From Nitrosococcus halophilus Nc 4 (GTDB taxonomy: Bacteria; Pseudomonadota; Gammaproteobacteria; Nitrosococcales; Nitrosococcaceae): a stretch of DNA of 64,000 nt. The stretch lies in NCBI RefSeq assembly GCF_000024725.1, contig NC_013960.1:434001-498000 (forward strand), read 5' to 3'. The notes beneath the pieces were generated by a model. It had not been told where the DNA came from. It searched no databases and saw only the letters and a list, made by a program, of their open reading frames with translations. Positions 25,759 to 35,293 of this stretch are shown in pieces. Both the position numbers and the translations under genes were made by a program. Every line of letters starts with the position of its first letter. Position 1 is the first letter of the stretch.

Positions 25759-26217
25759 ATGAAATCAACTACTTTGATCACACTTGCGGCCCTTGGATCT
25801 TTTGCCTTCTATGGTAATGCATATGCTGAAAATGGGCATGCCTATAACGGTAGCTTCTGTGATAACTACTATGGTAGCCAGGTTGGTAATTTCAATCATC
25901 AACATAATGGGATTAAAAATAATACCAATTCCGGGCGTTATGTTTCCTGTCCCGTTATCGTAGATGAAATCGCTAAAACTACGGGCACTACTCGGGTATG
26001 GCTGTACTACTCAGGTAGCGGCAAGATTAGTTGCTCGATGTTTAGCAAAAATGGCAATGGGACAACACGTCAGTCTAAAATGGGTAGCCGCACAAATAGC
26101 GGTTGGTTCTCAATTCCAGCAATTACCAGCGACAACTATTGGGGTAGCTATTCGATGTATTGCTACCTCCCGCCCAAAGGTATTTTAAAGACCATTTGGG
26201 TAGGTGAAAAAAGTTAG
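25759..26217 (+). CDS. Exported protein of unknown function, Tyr/Ser/Asn-rich with cysteines
   Basis: 152 residues from ATG 25759, preceded by aaggagaagag. A signal peptide ends at AYA (MKSTTLITLAALGSFAFYGN then AYA). The mature protein of about 130 residues is rich in Asn, Ser, Gly and Tyr and has four cysteines, in FCDNYYG, VSCPVIVDE, KISCSMFS and MYCYLPP, which could form two disulfides. The composition suggests a small beta-rich secreted domain. I do not recognise the family. The next gene follows after 46 bases and is also exported, so the two probably form a unit. Base composition is AT-rich compared with the housekeeping genes. Confidence 0.7.
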   Translation: MKSTTLITLAALGSFAFYGNAYAENGHAYNGSFCDNYYGSQVGNFNHQHNGIKNNTNSGRYVSCPVIVDEIAKTTGTTRVWLYYSGSGKISCSMFSKNGNGTTRQSKMGSRTNSGWFSIPAITSDNYWGSYSMYCYLPPKGILKTIWVGEKS

Positions 26218-26263
26218 TTGGTTCGCAACTTCATTAATATTGCTGATATAAAGGAGAATCTTC

Positions 26264-27046
26264 ATGAAAGCATCCCACCTCCTGATTGTTACTGGTAGTC
26301 TTGCCGCATTATCTCTAAGTTTCTATGTTACTAAGTTCAGTCATATAGAGGATGTAGCGTTACCTTCAAATGATACGCTGCCTTCAACGGATATAGCAAA
26401 ATCTAGCTACCAAGCTAATGATTATGGAGGTGGGATTGCTCCCACCTTAGCAGCCTTGAAAGAAGAAGTTTCCTTACTGAAGGCAGAATTCAGCACCTTG
26501 AAAAAATCAAGCATTGGCTCGAGTGGTCTGAAAAAGGAATTTTTTAGACTCAAGGAAGAGGTTGCAGCCCTGCACCAGAAGGTTGGAAATACTTCTGCCA
26601 TGAGCGAATACTATAATAATACAGAAGATGTAGCAGATTCTCCTGGAGAGATGGCGCTTACGGAGCAGGATATTGTGGCTGCTACTCAGCGACAAGCCTA
26701 TGAAGACCACAAACAGATGGAGGTTATAGATAGTGTTTTTCTGTCAGAGAATATTGATTATCAATGGTCGGCACAGACAAGCGACCTTATCGCTCAAAAT
26801 TTAGAGAATAGTGAACAGATAAAGACTGACTTAGAAAGTTTGGAATGCCGAGCAACTTTATGTCGGGTTGAAGTCAATCATCATGACGCCTCAATCGCTG
26901 AGGAATTTGAACTCCAGTTTCCTCTACAGGTGGGTGAGGCACTTCCTCAGATTAATTATCTTTATGAGCCGCAGGACGATGGGAGCGTAAGTGTAGTGAT
27001 GTACTTAGCTCGAGATGGCTACGATCTCCCCCAGGTCATCCAGTAG
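26264..27046 (+). CDS. Membrane-anchored or exported coiled-coil protein of unknown function
   Basis: 260 residues. The N-terminal hydrophobic segment (HLLIVTGSLAALSLSFYVT) lacks a clear cleavage site and may be an anchor. Residues about 60-115 form a heptad-like coiled coil (LAALKEEVSLLKAEFSTLKK; FFRLKEEVAALHQKV). The C-terminal domain contains the pair LECRATLCRVEVNHHD, a CxxxxC arrangement I recall from other uncharacterised periplasmic proteins. No enzyme motif is seen. Ribosome binding site aaaggag precedes the ATG. A strong hairpin downstream at 27106-27142 probably ends the two-gene transcript. Confidence 0.7.
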   Translation: MKASHLLIVTGSLAALSLSFYVTKFSHIEDVALPSNDTLPSTDIAKSSYQANDYGGGIAPTLAALKEEVSLLKAEFSTLKKSSIGSSGLKKEFFRLKEEVAALHQKVGNTSAMSEYYNNTEDVADSPGEMALTEQDIVAATQRQAYEDHKQMEVIDSVFLSENIDYQWSAQTSDLIAQNLENSEQIKTDLESLECRATLCRVEVNHHDASIAEEFELQFPLQVGEALPQINYLYEPQDDGSVSVVMYLARDGYDLPQVIQ

Positions 27047-27105
27047 CCTTGGATATCCATCCAAAGTTTTGGCCCCCATAGTTGTGCATCAGTGAGCTTG
27101 TGTAT

Positions 27106-27142
27106 AGGGCAGTGGTAGAACCTAAATATCTGCCACTGCCCT
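27106..27142 (+). terminator. Strong hairpin, probable terminator
   Basis: agggcagtggtaga pairs with tctgccactgccct over 14 positions (one G-T wobble), with a 9-base loop. It lies 60 bases after the coiled-coil gene. The T-run that follows (ctcggctttt) is weak and slightly displaced, so termination is likely but not certain. Confidence 0.6.
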
Positions 27143-27391
27143 GCTCGGCTTTTAGCCGTTTAGGGGGATGCGCAGAGAATATTATTTTAATCAGTAATTT
27201 ACAGTAGCCTATTGTGATGGTGGGTGCTGGTGCTGTTAGCCCTACTGTATAAATAGCATAAGTTTGGAACTCTGGTCTTTCTAGGGGGTCTTATCGGTAC
27301 TTCTTAAAGAACCTTATCCTTACGTTCCTAAGCGTGCCAATCTCTAGGCATCGCAGGTCGTAACGCTACTGTCAGCGCGAGGAGGTGGACA
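27143..27391. other. Upstream region of the hydroxylase-like gene
   Basis: No gene seen. The last bases (gaggaggtggaca) form a strong ribosome binding site for the GTG start at 27392. Confidence 0.4.
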
Positions 27392-28267
27392 GTGACGGCC
27401 TCAGCTACTTCCCTACAGCCGGTGAACACTCACATTGAGAGTGGTGAGCCCGCGGTGTCTATGTTCGCTTCATTGGGCATCGAAGATGTTCTGATGATGA
27501 CGGTGTTTGGCGTATTTTTTTTGCTGTTGGTAATGGAAGTCGTGCATCCCTATAGGCGATTCGCAACAAAAATAGCTCGGGCTTCTCTTACGACAAACAC
27601 TACTGCGTTCCTGTTCAACGATGTGATCCTAACCCTTGTGTCCATATCGTCATTATTCTTAATTGCACAGCAATATTCACACCTAGGTCTGTTAAGTAAC
27701 CTTGATGATGGTGTTTTCAAATGGCTGCTGTCTTTCTTGCTATTCGATCTTGCCCTTTACGGGTGGCACGTTGCTAGCCATCGCTTTGAGTTTTTATGGC
27801 GATTTCACAAAATTCACCATAGTGATAAAAGCCTTAATGTCAGCACTGGCTTTCGTTTCCATGTATTCGATCAATGTTTAGAAGTAATTTACAAGTGTCT
27901 ATTCGTCATAGTGGTGGGAGTTAATGCTTATGTGGTCCTAGTGTGTGATCTCACTAAAACGCTTTTCGTACTCTTTCATCATAGCAATATATCGTTTAAA
28001 GGCGAGAAATGGCTATCCAAAATTATTATCGTGCCTACTCTTCATCGGGTTCACCACTCGACTTTGAGAAGCGAGCACGACAGTAACTATGGTATCGTTT
28101 TATCGATATGGGATCGCTTGTTTGGTACCCGTAAAGAGTTAGTTCCAAAGAAAATTGGGTTGGAGTTAGTTCAAGCAGATAATTTAGTTCAACTCTTTTG
28201 CCTTGCTTTTATTACAGAACGTCGCATAGCAAGAATTTTTCATATGATTCCAAAAGGTAAGCGTTGA
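27392..28267 (+). CDS. Fatty acid hydroxylase / sterol desaturase superfamily membrane protein
   Basis: 291 residues starting at GTG 27392 behind gaggagg. Several membrane segments are visible (DVLMMTVFGVFFLLLVMEVV near residue 32; LVSISSLFLIAQQY; WLLSFLLFDLALYGW). The di-iron histidine clusters are complete: HVASH, FHKIHHSDKSLN, LFHHSN and HRVHHS. Enzymes of this superfamily hydroxylate or desaturate lipid chains at the membrane using O2 and a reductase partner, which is not seen nearby. The substrate is unknown; the genomic setting is accessory. Confidence 0.9.
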   Translation: MTASATSLQPVNTHIESGEPAVSMFASLGIEDVLMMTVFGVFFLLLVMEVVHPYRRFATKIARASLTTNTTAFLFNDVILTLVSISSLFLIAQQYSHLGLLSNLDDGVFKWLLSFLLFDLALYGWHVASHRFEFLWRFHKIHHSDKSLNVSTGFRFHVFDQCLEVIYKCLFVIVVGVNAYVVLVCDLTKTLFVLFHHSNISFKGEKWLSKIIIVPTLHRVHHSTLRSEHDSNYGIVLSIWDRLFGTRKELVPKKIGLELVQADNLVQLFCLAFITERRIARIFHMIPKGKR

Positions 28268-28386
28268 CTAGAGAGGTGTTGTTCTACCTCTTTGCAGCTT
28301 TTATTTGTGAGATTACCCAGTTACTGATTGGGGATTACATCTCATTGTTTGTCCACTAGATTAGTGGCTCCTGTTGATGGTTGATT

Positions 28387-28912
28387 TTAATTCTTTTTAA
28401 TAATTAATACAGTGAGATCATCCGTTTGAGGGACGTTCCTTACATATAAAACAAGTTCATTATGAATTTGCTGAATAATTTCAGCAGCAGAAAGTGTTGG
28501 GCAGCGCTTAATTATCTTACAAATCTGCTCTACGCCAAAAGGTTGTCTCTCTGGGTTTGTCCATTCGAAAAAACCATCGGTGAACGCAATGAGCATATCC
28601 CCTTGCTTGAAGCGCAGCCGGTCCCACCCCTCATAAGTGAGATCTGGGATGACCCCAATAGGTGGCCCATGGATGGGTAACTTCTGTATTCGGATACCTT
28701 TTGCTCGAAATAATAAAACCGGGCCGTGTCCTGCAGAAAGAAAAATTAGTTCCCTATTGTGCGCTTAAAGTCTTGAGTAATATTTCATTCCAGTGATCGA
28801 ATTCTCTATTGCGCTTATTCAAAATTTGCAATACACCTACTGGTATTTGATTATGGGTAGTGAGTGGACAAGAAAGTATGCTATGGGTCTTGAATTTAGT
28901 TTCATTGTCAAT
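28387..28912 (-). pseudogene. Remnant of a GAF-SpoIIE-type protein phosphatase gene
   Basis: Reading leftward, a GAF-domain end is visible at about 28912-28760: IDNETKFKTHSILSCPL, then GVLQILNKRNREFDHWNEI and LLKTLSAQ, ending in a stop. It is followed in another frame at about 28766-28387 by the C-terminal part of a SpoIIE/PP2C domain: LIFLSAGHGPVLLF, MLIAFTDGFFEWTN and QTDDLTVLIIKKN. The N-terminal part of the phosphatase domain (about 100 residues) is missing between them and everything before the GAF end is gone. Thus there is an internal deletion with a frame change and loss of the 5' end near the IS4 element. The C-terminal 69 codons alone are open but not a functional enzyme. Confidence 0.82.
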
Positions 28913-29073
28913 CTACAAGATAGTCAATGCTATTATATTTTCAGCGGCCCATCACCTTGGGGTCATAGTACGAGATGTGTCACCGAGCTGAGGTATAGAC
29001 GGATAAAAGGGAATTGTTTAATTAAGAAACAAGCGGTTGCAAGAATAGAAGGAGTAGACAGGCACGGAGACAT

Positions 29074-30271
29074 CTGATCTCATACGGGTCACGATTAAAA
29101 ACCGAAGAGAGGTTGTTCCCGTGCCTGTGAAGAAGATTTTACACCGGATGTTGTCGGAGATCATGCATTTAAAACGCTTGTGGACGTTGGTGTTGTTGGT
29201 GGAGACGGTCTTGGAGACGAAGCGGTTATCGGTAACCCAGCTGGGTCGGTCATTGAAGTTACCGATTCAAGAGCGCAGTGGGATACGGCGGTCGGACCGA
29301 TTTATGGGGAATAAGTACGTCCAAGCCCAAAGCAAAGCGGTGTATGAGGCGTTAGTCAAGCAGCTGGTGGGAAACAAACGGCGGCCGTGGATACTGGTAG
29401 ATTGGAGTCATCTACCGAACACAGACTTGTATGTATTGCGGGCGGCATTAGTGGCGCCGGGACGGGCGTTGACCCTGTATGAGACGGTCCATGCGCAATC
29501 GCAGCAGGGGAATGAGCGCGTGCAGCGAGCTTTTTTAAAGACGCTCAAGGCGTTGTTACCGGCGGCGAGTCGGCCCGTGATTATCACGGACGCCGGATTT
29601 CATAATCCCTGGTTTAAGCAAATTGTGAGTTATGGCTGGGATTACGTAGGCCGGATCCGGGGGCGAAAATCCTACCGACCGGTGGGGGAGCGGGAATGGC
29701 GGCCCTGCCGAGAATTATGGGCGCAAGCCAGTGGCCGAGCGAAGGCACTCGGAGCGGTAGAGATGTGTCGTAAGAACCCGTTAAAGAGTAGGTTCTATTT
29801 GTTCAAAGGAAAAGCCCGGGGTCGGCATGGCAAGTCGATAGCCGAATACCGTCTGGCGGCGAAGGAGCCGTGGTTGTTGGCCAGCTCCTTGTGCGGTCGT
29901 CAATCGGCCAAGCGCGTGGTGAAACTCTATCGTACGCGGATGCAGATTGAAGAAGGGTTCCGGGATTTGAAAAGTCCAGCCTATGGCTTCAGTTTTAATC
30001 TGGCCTATAGTCGTGACCCGCACCGCATTGAGGTGTTGCTGTTGATTGCGGCTTTGGCAGGCATGGTGGCCTGGGCCGTGGGTTGGCTGACAGAGCGGCA
30101 ACAATTACATTATCAGTTTCAGGCCAATTCGATAAAACATCGGCGCGTGCTCTCTCTATTCTATCTAGGCTGCCAAGTGATTCGACGAAAAGTAAGGGTA
30201 ATCGTAAGTGAACAAAGTATCCGTGAGGTTTTCGATGCTATCGAAAATGAAGGATGCCCCCCATGAAACAG
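29074..30271 (+). mobile_element. IS4-family (IS10-like) insertion sequence, approximate ends
   Basis: One transposase gene fills the element. Proposed ends are ctgatctcatacggg at 29074 and the reverse complement of the right end, ctgtttcatgggggg at 30271, which match imperfectly with one gap. No 9-base duplication is seen outside these ends, which fits an adjacent deletion that also removed part of the phosphatase gene. The end positions are tentative. Confidence 0.7.
29121..30266 (+). CDS. IS4-family transposase (IS10 group)
   Basis: 381 residues from GTG 29121. The protein follows the IS10 transposase layout: HLKRLWTLVLLVETVLETKR, LGRSLKL, RRSDRFMGN, ILVDWSHLPN (first D), VIITDAGFHNPWFK (second D) and YRTRMQIEEGFRDLKSPAYG (the Y-R-E-K signature with the catalytic E). 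No stop or frameshift interrupts it. Length is slightly below IS10 (402 residues). Confidence 0.94.
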   Translation: MPVKKILHRMLSEIMHLKRLWTLVLLVETVLETKRLSVTQLGRSLKLPIQERSGIRRSDRFMGNKYVQAQSKAVYEALVKQLVGNKRRPWILVDWSHLPNTDLYVLRAALVAPGRALTLYETVHAQSQQGNERVQRAFLKTLKALLPAASRPVIITDAGFHNPWFKQIVSYGWDYVGRIRGRKSYRPVGEREWRPCRELWAQASGRAKALGAVEMCRKNPLKSRFYLFKGKARGRHGKSIAEYRLAAKEPWLLASSLCGRQSAKRVVKLYRTRMQIEEGFRDLKSPAYGFSFNLAYSRDPHRIEVLLLIAALAGMVAWAVGWLTERQQLHYQFQANSIKHRRVLSLFYLGCQVIRRKVRVIVSEQSIREVFDAIENEGCPP

Positions 30272-30495
30272 GGCAATTTATGCGTCTATCCTACAGGTCA
30301 CCGAGGGGAGCTTGTACGCACGGTAATTTTTCCTTCATAGGAAGAACTCTTGGGTTTTTCGCGTTTTTTATTTATATAGACCAATTCTGGGGTAGATCCT
30401 ATAGCTGTAAGAGGGTGGTTTATTTCGAGAAGGAAAGTTCTACAATCGTAGGGAAGTAGCTGTTGTGAAATAGGACGAGACCTAGGAGCAACGAG

Positions 30496-30771
30496 ATGGC
30501 TTTAAGCACTATCGATTTTGTCAAAGCTCGGGATACAGTAGCCGAATTGTTGGATGAGCTGGCATTAGAGGCCTATTTATTCGAGGTTGAACCACGGAAT
30601 AGCCACTGGGAAGTCAAAGTGGAGTGTGCCATTACAGAAGGGTGGGAAACGGTAACCCTCTCTATTCCTAAAGAAGTACTATTGGCTAGCGCTGATGATA
30701 AGGTCATTCGTAAACAAGTACTGGAGGAGTGGCGGGCTAGGTTGGCGGCCTGCAAGATTCAGTCTTCATAG
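30496..30771 (+). CDS. Small acidic protein of unknown function
   Basis: 91 residues, beginning MALSTIDFVKARDTVAELLD, with an aggagcaacgag ribosome binding site. It has alternating hydrophobic and charged residues suggesting an alpha-beta-beta-alpha fold (WEVKVECAI; WETVTLSIP) and no signal peptide or cofactor motif. I do not recognise the family. It lies alone between the IS4 element and the PAS-SpoIIE gene. Confidence 0.6.
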   Translation: MALSTIDFVKARDTVAELLDELALEAYLFEVEPRNSHWEVKVECAITEGWETVTLSIPKEVLLASADDKVIRKQVLEEWRARLAACKIQSS

Positions 30772-31127
30772 TGCTTGATTGGCGGATAAAATTTTTTCTT
30801 CCCCTTATCTTGCTCAGACTCCCATAAGGAGTTACTCTTTATCGGTTTTGTCTATTTTTCTTATCCTAAGGTCAGGCATTCGGGTGCCTATAATGATGTC
30901 TTAGGGCATAAATACGGCGAACTTAACATTTATTAATATTTTAAGTAAGTCTCCTAGGCTACCTTGAGCAAGCCATTTTCCGCAGGGCAATCTTTTGGGG
31001 TGCGAGCGCGGAGGGCAATAGAGTTATCGATCTTATGCTCGCACCTCGGCTTTCCCCCAGAGGTAGGCGAACTGGATGCCACTGCCGCTTCCGTGTTGGT
31101 TGAGCAATTCGATCGGTGTCTATTGTA
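30772..31127. other. Intergenic region upstream of the PAS-SpoIIE gene
   Basis: No gene is visible in 356 bases. A TATAAT word at 30889-30894 could be a promoter -10 box, but no good -35 box stands at the right distance. Confidence 0.35.
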
Positions 31128-33182
31128 ATGAACGAGCGAGAAGTTGACCCTATCCGTACCGAATCGGATGCAGAACATAAGTTGGCGAGAGGAAGGCCTA
31201 CTGAGCAGGCGTTGCGCCAGCAGTTTGCCAACCTGGAAGAGCGCCTAGCCCAGCAATCGGCTGAATTAGCGGCCATTAAGGCGGCGCTCAAGGAAAGTGA
31301 AGAGCGCTTTAATCAAATCGCCGCGATGACGGGAGAGTGGATTTGGGAGCAGGATGCTGAAGGGCGCTATATTTATTGTAGTGCCAGTGTCAATGCCATT
31401 TTGGGTTACCCGTGGCGGGAGTTGATCGGGCGGTTCTACGACGAATTCGTGCCCTCGGAAGATCAGCAGGCGCTACGTTTGAAATTGCGCGAAGGGGCCG
31501 AGACGGAGGAAGGTTTCCAGCGCCTCATGCGTCGTTATCAGCACCGGGATGGGCATCTTATTTTCACCGAATCAACGGCTGTGCCCCTCTTTGATGACCA
31601 ACACCGCTTGCTCAAATGGCGCGGTATCGATCGAGATATTACCGCGACCCGGCAAGCCGACGAACTGGTATTCAAGCTTTCCCGAGCACTAGAGCAAAGT
31701 CCTAACGCCATTCTGATTACCGATCTCAATGGTAATATCGAATACGTGAATCCTGCCTTTACGCGATTGACCGGTTATAAGGCTGAGGAAGTGATCGGTA
31801 AAAACCCCCGCCTTTTGCAATCTGGAAAGACTTCCCTTGAGCAATATCGGCGGCTTTGGGAAACCATTACTGCGGGCCGCGAATGGCGGGATGAAATCCA
31901 GGACCGAAAAAAAAATGGGGAGCTTTACTGGGCTTTGGAGACTATTGCGCCGATTCGAAATGCCGCAAGCAACCCCACCCACTTCTTGGCTATTCAGCAA
32001 GACATCACCGAGCGGAAACGGGTTGAGGCCGCCTTGCGGGAGAGTGAAGCCCAGACCCGGCTAATCATCCAGAACGCTTTGGATGCCATTATCCTGATGG
32101 ATGCCGATGAGTTAATCACCGACTGGAATCCCCAGGCTGAAAAAATATTTGGCTGGAATCGTAACGAGGTGCTGGGGTCGTCGTTGGCGGATACGATTAT
32201 TCCTCCCCGCTATCGGGAAGCTCATCGGCAGGGGTTGCGGCGGTTTCTAAAGACAGGCAAGGGGCCAGTGCTAAGCAAGCGGCTTGAATTAAGCGGGCTG
32301 CACCGGGATGGCTATGAATTCCCGGTTGAGCTTACCGTGTCGCCTCTAAAGGTAGGGGATAGCTATGTATTTAGCGGCTTCCTGCGCGATCTTACCCAGC
32401 GTAAAGAAGCGGAAGAGGCCATTCGGCGGGCACGCGTAAAGCTGGCAGTGTCCCGTAATGAAATGCGGATCGCTCAGCAGATTCAAGAATCATTATTTCC
32501 TCCCGCCCCCTTGATATTGCCGACGGTAGAAATTAGGGGCTATTGCCTCCCCGCTACCCACGTGGGTGGGGATTATTTTGATTACTTTCAGTGGCAGGAT
32601 GAGGCCATTGATATCGTCATTGCGGATGTTTCGGGGCATTCCGTGGGGCCGGCGTTACTGATGGCGGAGACGCGTAGCGCTCTAAAGGCGCAATTTCATT
32701 TGCATAGAACAGTGGCGGATACCCTGTCTGGCCTCAATGAGGCCCTCTACGAAGATTTGGATCGCTCTGATCATTTCATCACCATGGGCTATCTGCGCTA
32801 CGATACGGTGACAGGTCAGTTAGCCTATGCCAATGCGGGTCATATTCCGCCGTTGCTATTTCGCCAAGGACAGACTTGTCGGCAACTGGATGCGGATGGA
32901 TTGGTGCTAGGTGTGAAGCTAGACGTGGTTTTCGAGGAACGTTTAGTGAACTTACAGCAAGGGGATATGATTTTCCTTTACACCGATGGCATCATCGAGA
33001 CCGAGAATCAAAAAGGCGAATGCTTTGGGATTGATCGTCTTTGTGATTTGCTCAATCAGCATCATCAGAGGGGATCGGAGCCCCAGGAGATTATCACCAC
33101 CCTTATCGAGCGGTTGCAGGCTTTTTGTCATAGAAAAACCTTTGAGGACGATGTCACCATGGTGGTGGTGAAAATATTGTAA
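31128..33182 (+). CDS. PAS-domain-containing SpoIIE-type serine/threonine phosphatase
   Basis: About 684 residues from ATG 31128 (a GTG at 31116 is also in frame). A short coiled coil (LEERLAQQSAELAAIKAAL) leads into three PAS domains: near residues 60-180 (WIWEQDAEGRYIYCSASVN), 185-305 (ILITDLNGNIEYVNPAFTRL, with PAC) and 310-430 (IILMDADELITDWNPQAEKI). The C-terminal SpoIIE/PP2C domain has the metal aspartates in HVGGDYFDYF, IADVSGHSVG, FLYTDGIIETE and FEDDVTMV. It is a cytosolic signalling phosphatase, probably acting on an anti-sigma-factor antagonist, as in Rsb-like switches. No STAS or HATPase partner is encoded next to it. The broken GAF-SpoIIE gene at 28.4 kb has the same output domain. 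Confidence 0.93.
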   Translation: MNEREVDPIRTESDAEHKLARGRPTEQALRQQFANLEERLAQQSAELAAIKAALKESEERFNQIAAMTGEWIWEQDAEGRYIYCSASVNAILGYPWRELIGRFYDEFVPSEDQQALRLKLREGAETEEGFQRLMRRYQHRDGHLIFTESTAVPLFDDQHRLLKWRGIDRDITATRQADELVFKLSRALEQSPNAILITDLNGNIEYVNPAFTRLTGYKAEEVIGKNPRLLQSGKTSLEQYRRLWETITAGREWRDEIQDRKKNGELYWALETIAPIRNAASNPTHFLAIQQDITERKRVEAALRESEAQTRLIIQNALDAIILMDADELITDWNPQAEKIFGWNRNEVLGSSLADTIIPPRYREAHRQGLRRFLKTGKGPVLSKRLELSGLHRDGYEFPVELTVSPLKVGDSYVFSGFLRDLTQRKEAEEAIRRARVKLAVSRNEMRIAQQIQESLFPPAPLILPTVEIRGYCLPATHVGGDYFDYFQWQDEAIDIVIADVSGHSVGPALLMAETRSALKAQFHLHRTVADTLSGLNEALYEDLDRSDHFITMGYLRYDTVTGQLAYANAGHIPPLLFRQGQTCRQLDADGLVLGVKLDVVFEERLVNLQQGDMIFLYTDGIIETENQKGECFGIDRLCDLLNQHHQRGSEPQEIITTLIERLQAFCHRKTFEDDVTMVVVKIL

Positions 33183-33253
33183 GCAGTTATTCTTACCGGG
33201 GCCTGTGTTTGGTAAGATTTAGAAAGTAATTTAGCTTTTATGTTGGGATCAAG

Positions 33254-35293
33254 ATGAGTAATCCACTCCTTGAATTTACGGGCCTACCTCCATTTTCGAA
33301 GATTCAGCCTGCCCATGTGGAACCCGCGGTGGACATTTTGCTGGCGGAGGGACGGGCTTTAGTTGAGCAGCTACTTGCTAGCCGCACCGAGTATACCTGG
33401 GATACTTTAATTCAGCCATTGGAAGAGATGCAGGAGCGTCTTGACCGTGTTTGGTCTCCCGTCTCCCATATGAACGCCGTGGTCAATAGTGATGAACTGC
33501 GGCGGGTCTACAATGCTTGTCTGCCTAAACTCAGTGATTTTACTACCGAATTGGGGCAAAACGAGGGACTGTATCAGGCTTTTCAAGCTGTCGCGGAAGG
33601 GGGCGAGTATCCGAAACTGGATACCTCCCAGAAAAAGATTATTGCCAATGCCCTGCGCGATTTCCGGCTCTCGGGAGTGACCCTGTCAGCGGAAAAGAAG
33701 GCTCGCTTCAAGGCCATCCAGCAGCGGTTGGCCAGTTTGACCGCCAAGTTTGAGGAAAACCTGCTGGATGCGACCCAGGCCTGGCGTAAACACCTTACGG
33801 ATGAAGCAGCGTTGGCAGGATTACCTGAGGGGGCACGGGCCCAAGCGCGTCAGGCGGCGGAACAAGCCGGTCTGGAGGGTTGGTTGTTGACCTTGGAAGC
33901 GCCCTCCTATATTGCGGTCACAACCTATGCCCACGATCGGGCGCTGCGGGAAGAAATATACACTGCTTTTGTCACCCGCGCCTCGGATCAAGGCCCCCAT
34001 GGGGGACGTTGGGATAATACTCAAGTGATGGAAGAAATCTTGGCCTTGCGCCATGAAGCGGCGCAACTGCTGGGTTTTGCCAACCATGCCGAGCGCTCCC
34101 TAGCCACCAAAATGGCCGGAAGCCCTCAACAAGTATTAGATTTTCTCAACGATCTGGCCGCTCGCTCCAAGGGGGTGGCCGAAAGGGATTTTGCCGAAAT
34201 CAAAGCCTTTGCCCTAGAGCAGTATGGCGTTGAGGATCTGCAAGTTTGGGATGTGGCCTATTATGGGGAAAAATTGCGGCAGCACAAATACGCCATTTCC
34301 CAGGAGGAATTGAAGCCTTATTTCCCCGCCCCGCGGGTGTTGGAAGGGCTATTTACCATTGTGCACCGACTCTATGGCCTGGAGATTCAGGAACGAAAGG
34401 ATGTGGATATTTGGCATCCCGAGGTGCGTTTTTTCGATATTTTCGATGATAAGGGGGAACTGCGCGGGCAGTTCTATCTTGATCTTTATGCCCGCAGCAA
34501 CAAGCGGGGAGGCGCATGGATGGACGATTGTTTGTCCCGCAAGCGCCAGGGAGAGCAACTCCAAATTCCAGTGGCCTATTTAACCTGTAACCTGACTCCA
34601 CCGGTGGGTGGTAAACCAGCCCTGTTCACCCATAATGAGGTGATCACCTTGTTTCACGAGTTTGGCCATGGATTGCATCACCTGCTCACCAAGATTGATT
34701 ATCCTAGTGTGGCCGGGATTAGCGGTGTGCCCTGGGATGCAGTGGAGTTGCCTAGCCAGTTCATGGAAAATTGGTGTTGGCAACGAGAGGCGCTGGACTT
34801 CATTGCCCGCCATTTTGAGACCAATGAACCTCTCCCTGAGGAATTATTTGAGCGCATGTTGGCCGCTAAGAATTTCCTTTCGGGGATGACGATGGTGCGC
34901 CAGTTAGAATTTGCCTTGTTTGATTTTCGTTTGCACTTGGAATATGAGCCCGCTAAGGGTGCCCCCATTGATGAGTTACTGCAAGAGGTACGGGAACAGG
35001 TCGCTGTTGTCAAACCTCCGCCCTTTAACCGTTTTGCCCATAGCTTTAGCCATATTTTTGCGGGTGGCTATGCCGCCGGTTACTATAGCTATAAGTGGGC
35101 TGAAGTGCTGTCGGCAGACGCTTTTTCCCGCTTCGAAGAAGAGGGAATTTTTAACCAGCAAGCAGGGCGGGCTTTCATGGCGAGCATCTTAGAGCAGGGG
35201 GGGACCCGTGAGCCTATGGAATTGTTTATCGAATTTCGGGGACGTGAGCCGACCATTGATGCTCTGCTCCGCCATAGTGGTCTCGCCGCCTGA
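33254..35293 (+). CDS. prlC: Oligopeptidase A (M3 metallopeptidase)
   Basis: 679 residues, the normal length for PrlC. The zinc motif is LFHEFGHGLHHLLT (HEFGH), with the distal Glu supplied in the region GVPWDAVELPSQFMENW. The N-terminus NPLLEFTGLPPFSKIQP is typical. The enzyme degrades short peptides, including cleaved signal peptides, in the cytosol. Its stop codon overlaps the xth start (tgatg), so the two genes are translationally coupled. Confidence 0.97.
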   Translation: MSNPLLEFTGLPPFSKIQPAHVEPAVDILLAEGRALVEQLLASRTEYTWDTLIQPLEEMQERLDRVWSPVSHMNAVVNSDELRRVYNACLPKLSDFTTELGQNEGLYQAFQAVAEGGEYPKLDTSQKKIIANALRDFRLSGVTLSAEKKARFKAIQQRLASLTAKFEENLLDATQAWRKHLTDEAALAGLPEGARAQARQAAEQAGLEGWLLTLEAPSYIAVTTYAHDRALREEIYTAFVTRASDQGPHGGRWDNTQVMEEILALRHEAAQLLGFANHAERSLATKMAGSPQQVLDFLNDLAARSKGVAERDFAEIKAFALEQYGVEDLQVWDVAYYGEKLRQHKYAISQEELKPYFPAPRVLEGLFTIVHRLYGLEIQERKDVDIWHPEVRFFDIFDDKGELRGQFYLDLYARSNKRGGAWMDDCLSRKRQGEQLQIPVAYLTCNLTPPVGGKPALFTHNEVITLFHEFGHGLHHLLTKIDYPSVAGISGVPWDAVELPSQFMENWCWQREALDFIARHFETNEPLPEELFERMLAAKNFLSGMTMVRQLEFALFDFRLHLEYEPAKGAPIDELLQEVREQVAVVKPPPFNRFAHSFSHIFAGGYAAGYYSYKWAEVLSADAFSRFEEEGIFNQQAGRAFMASILEQGGTREPMELFIEFRGREPTIDALLRHSGLAA

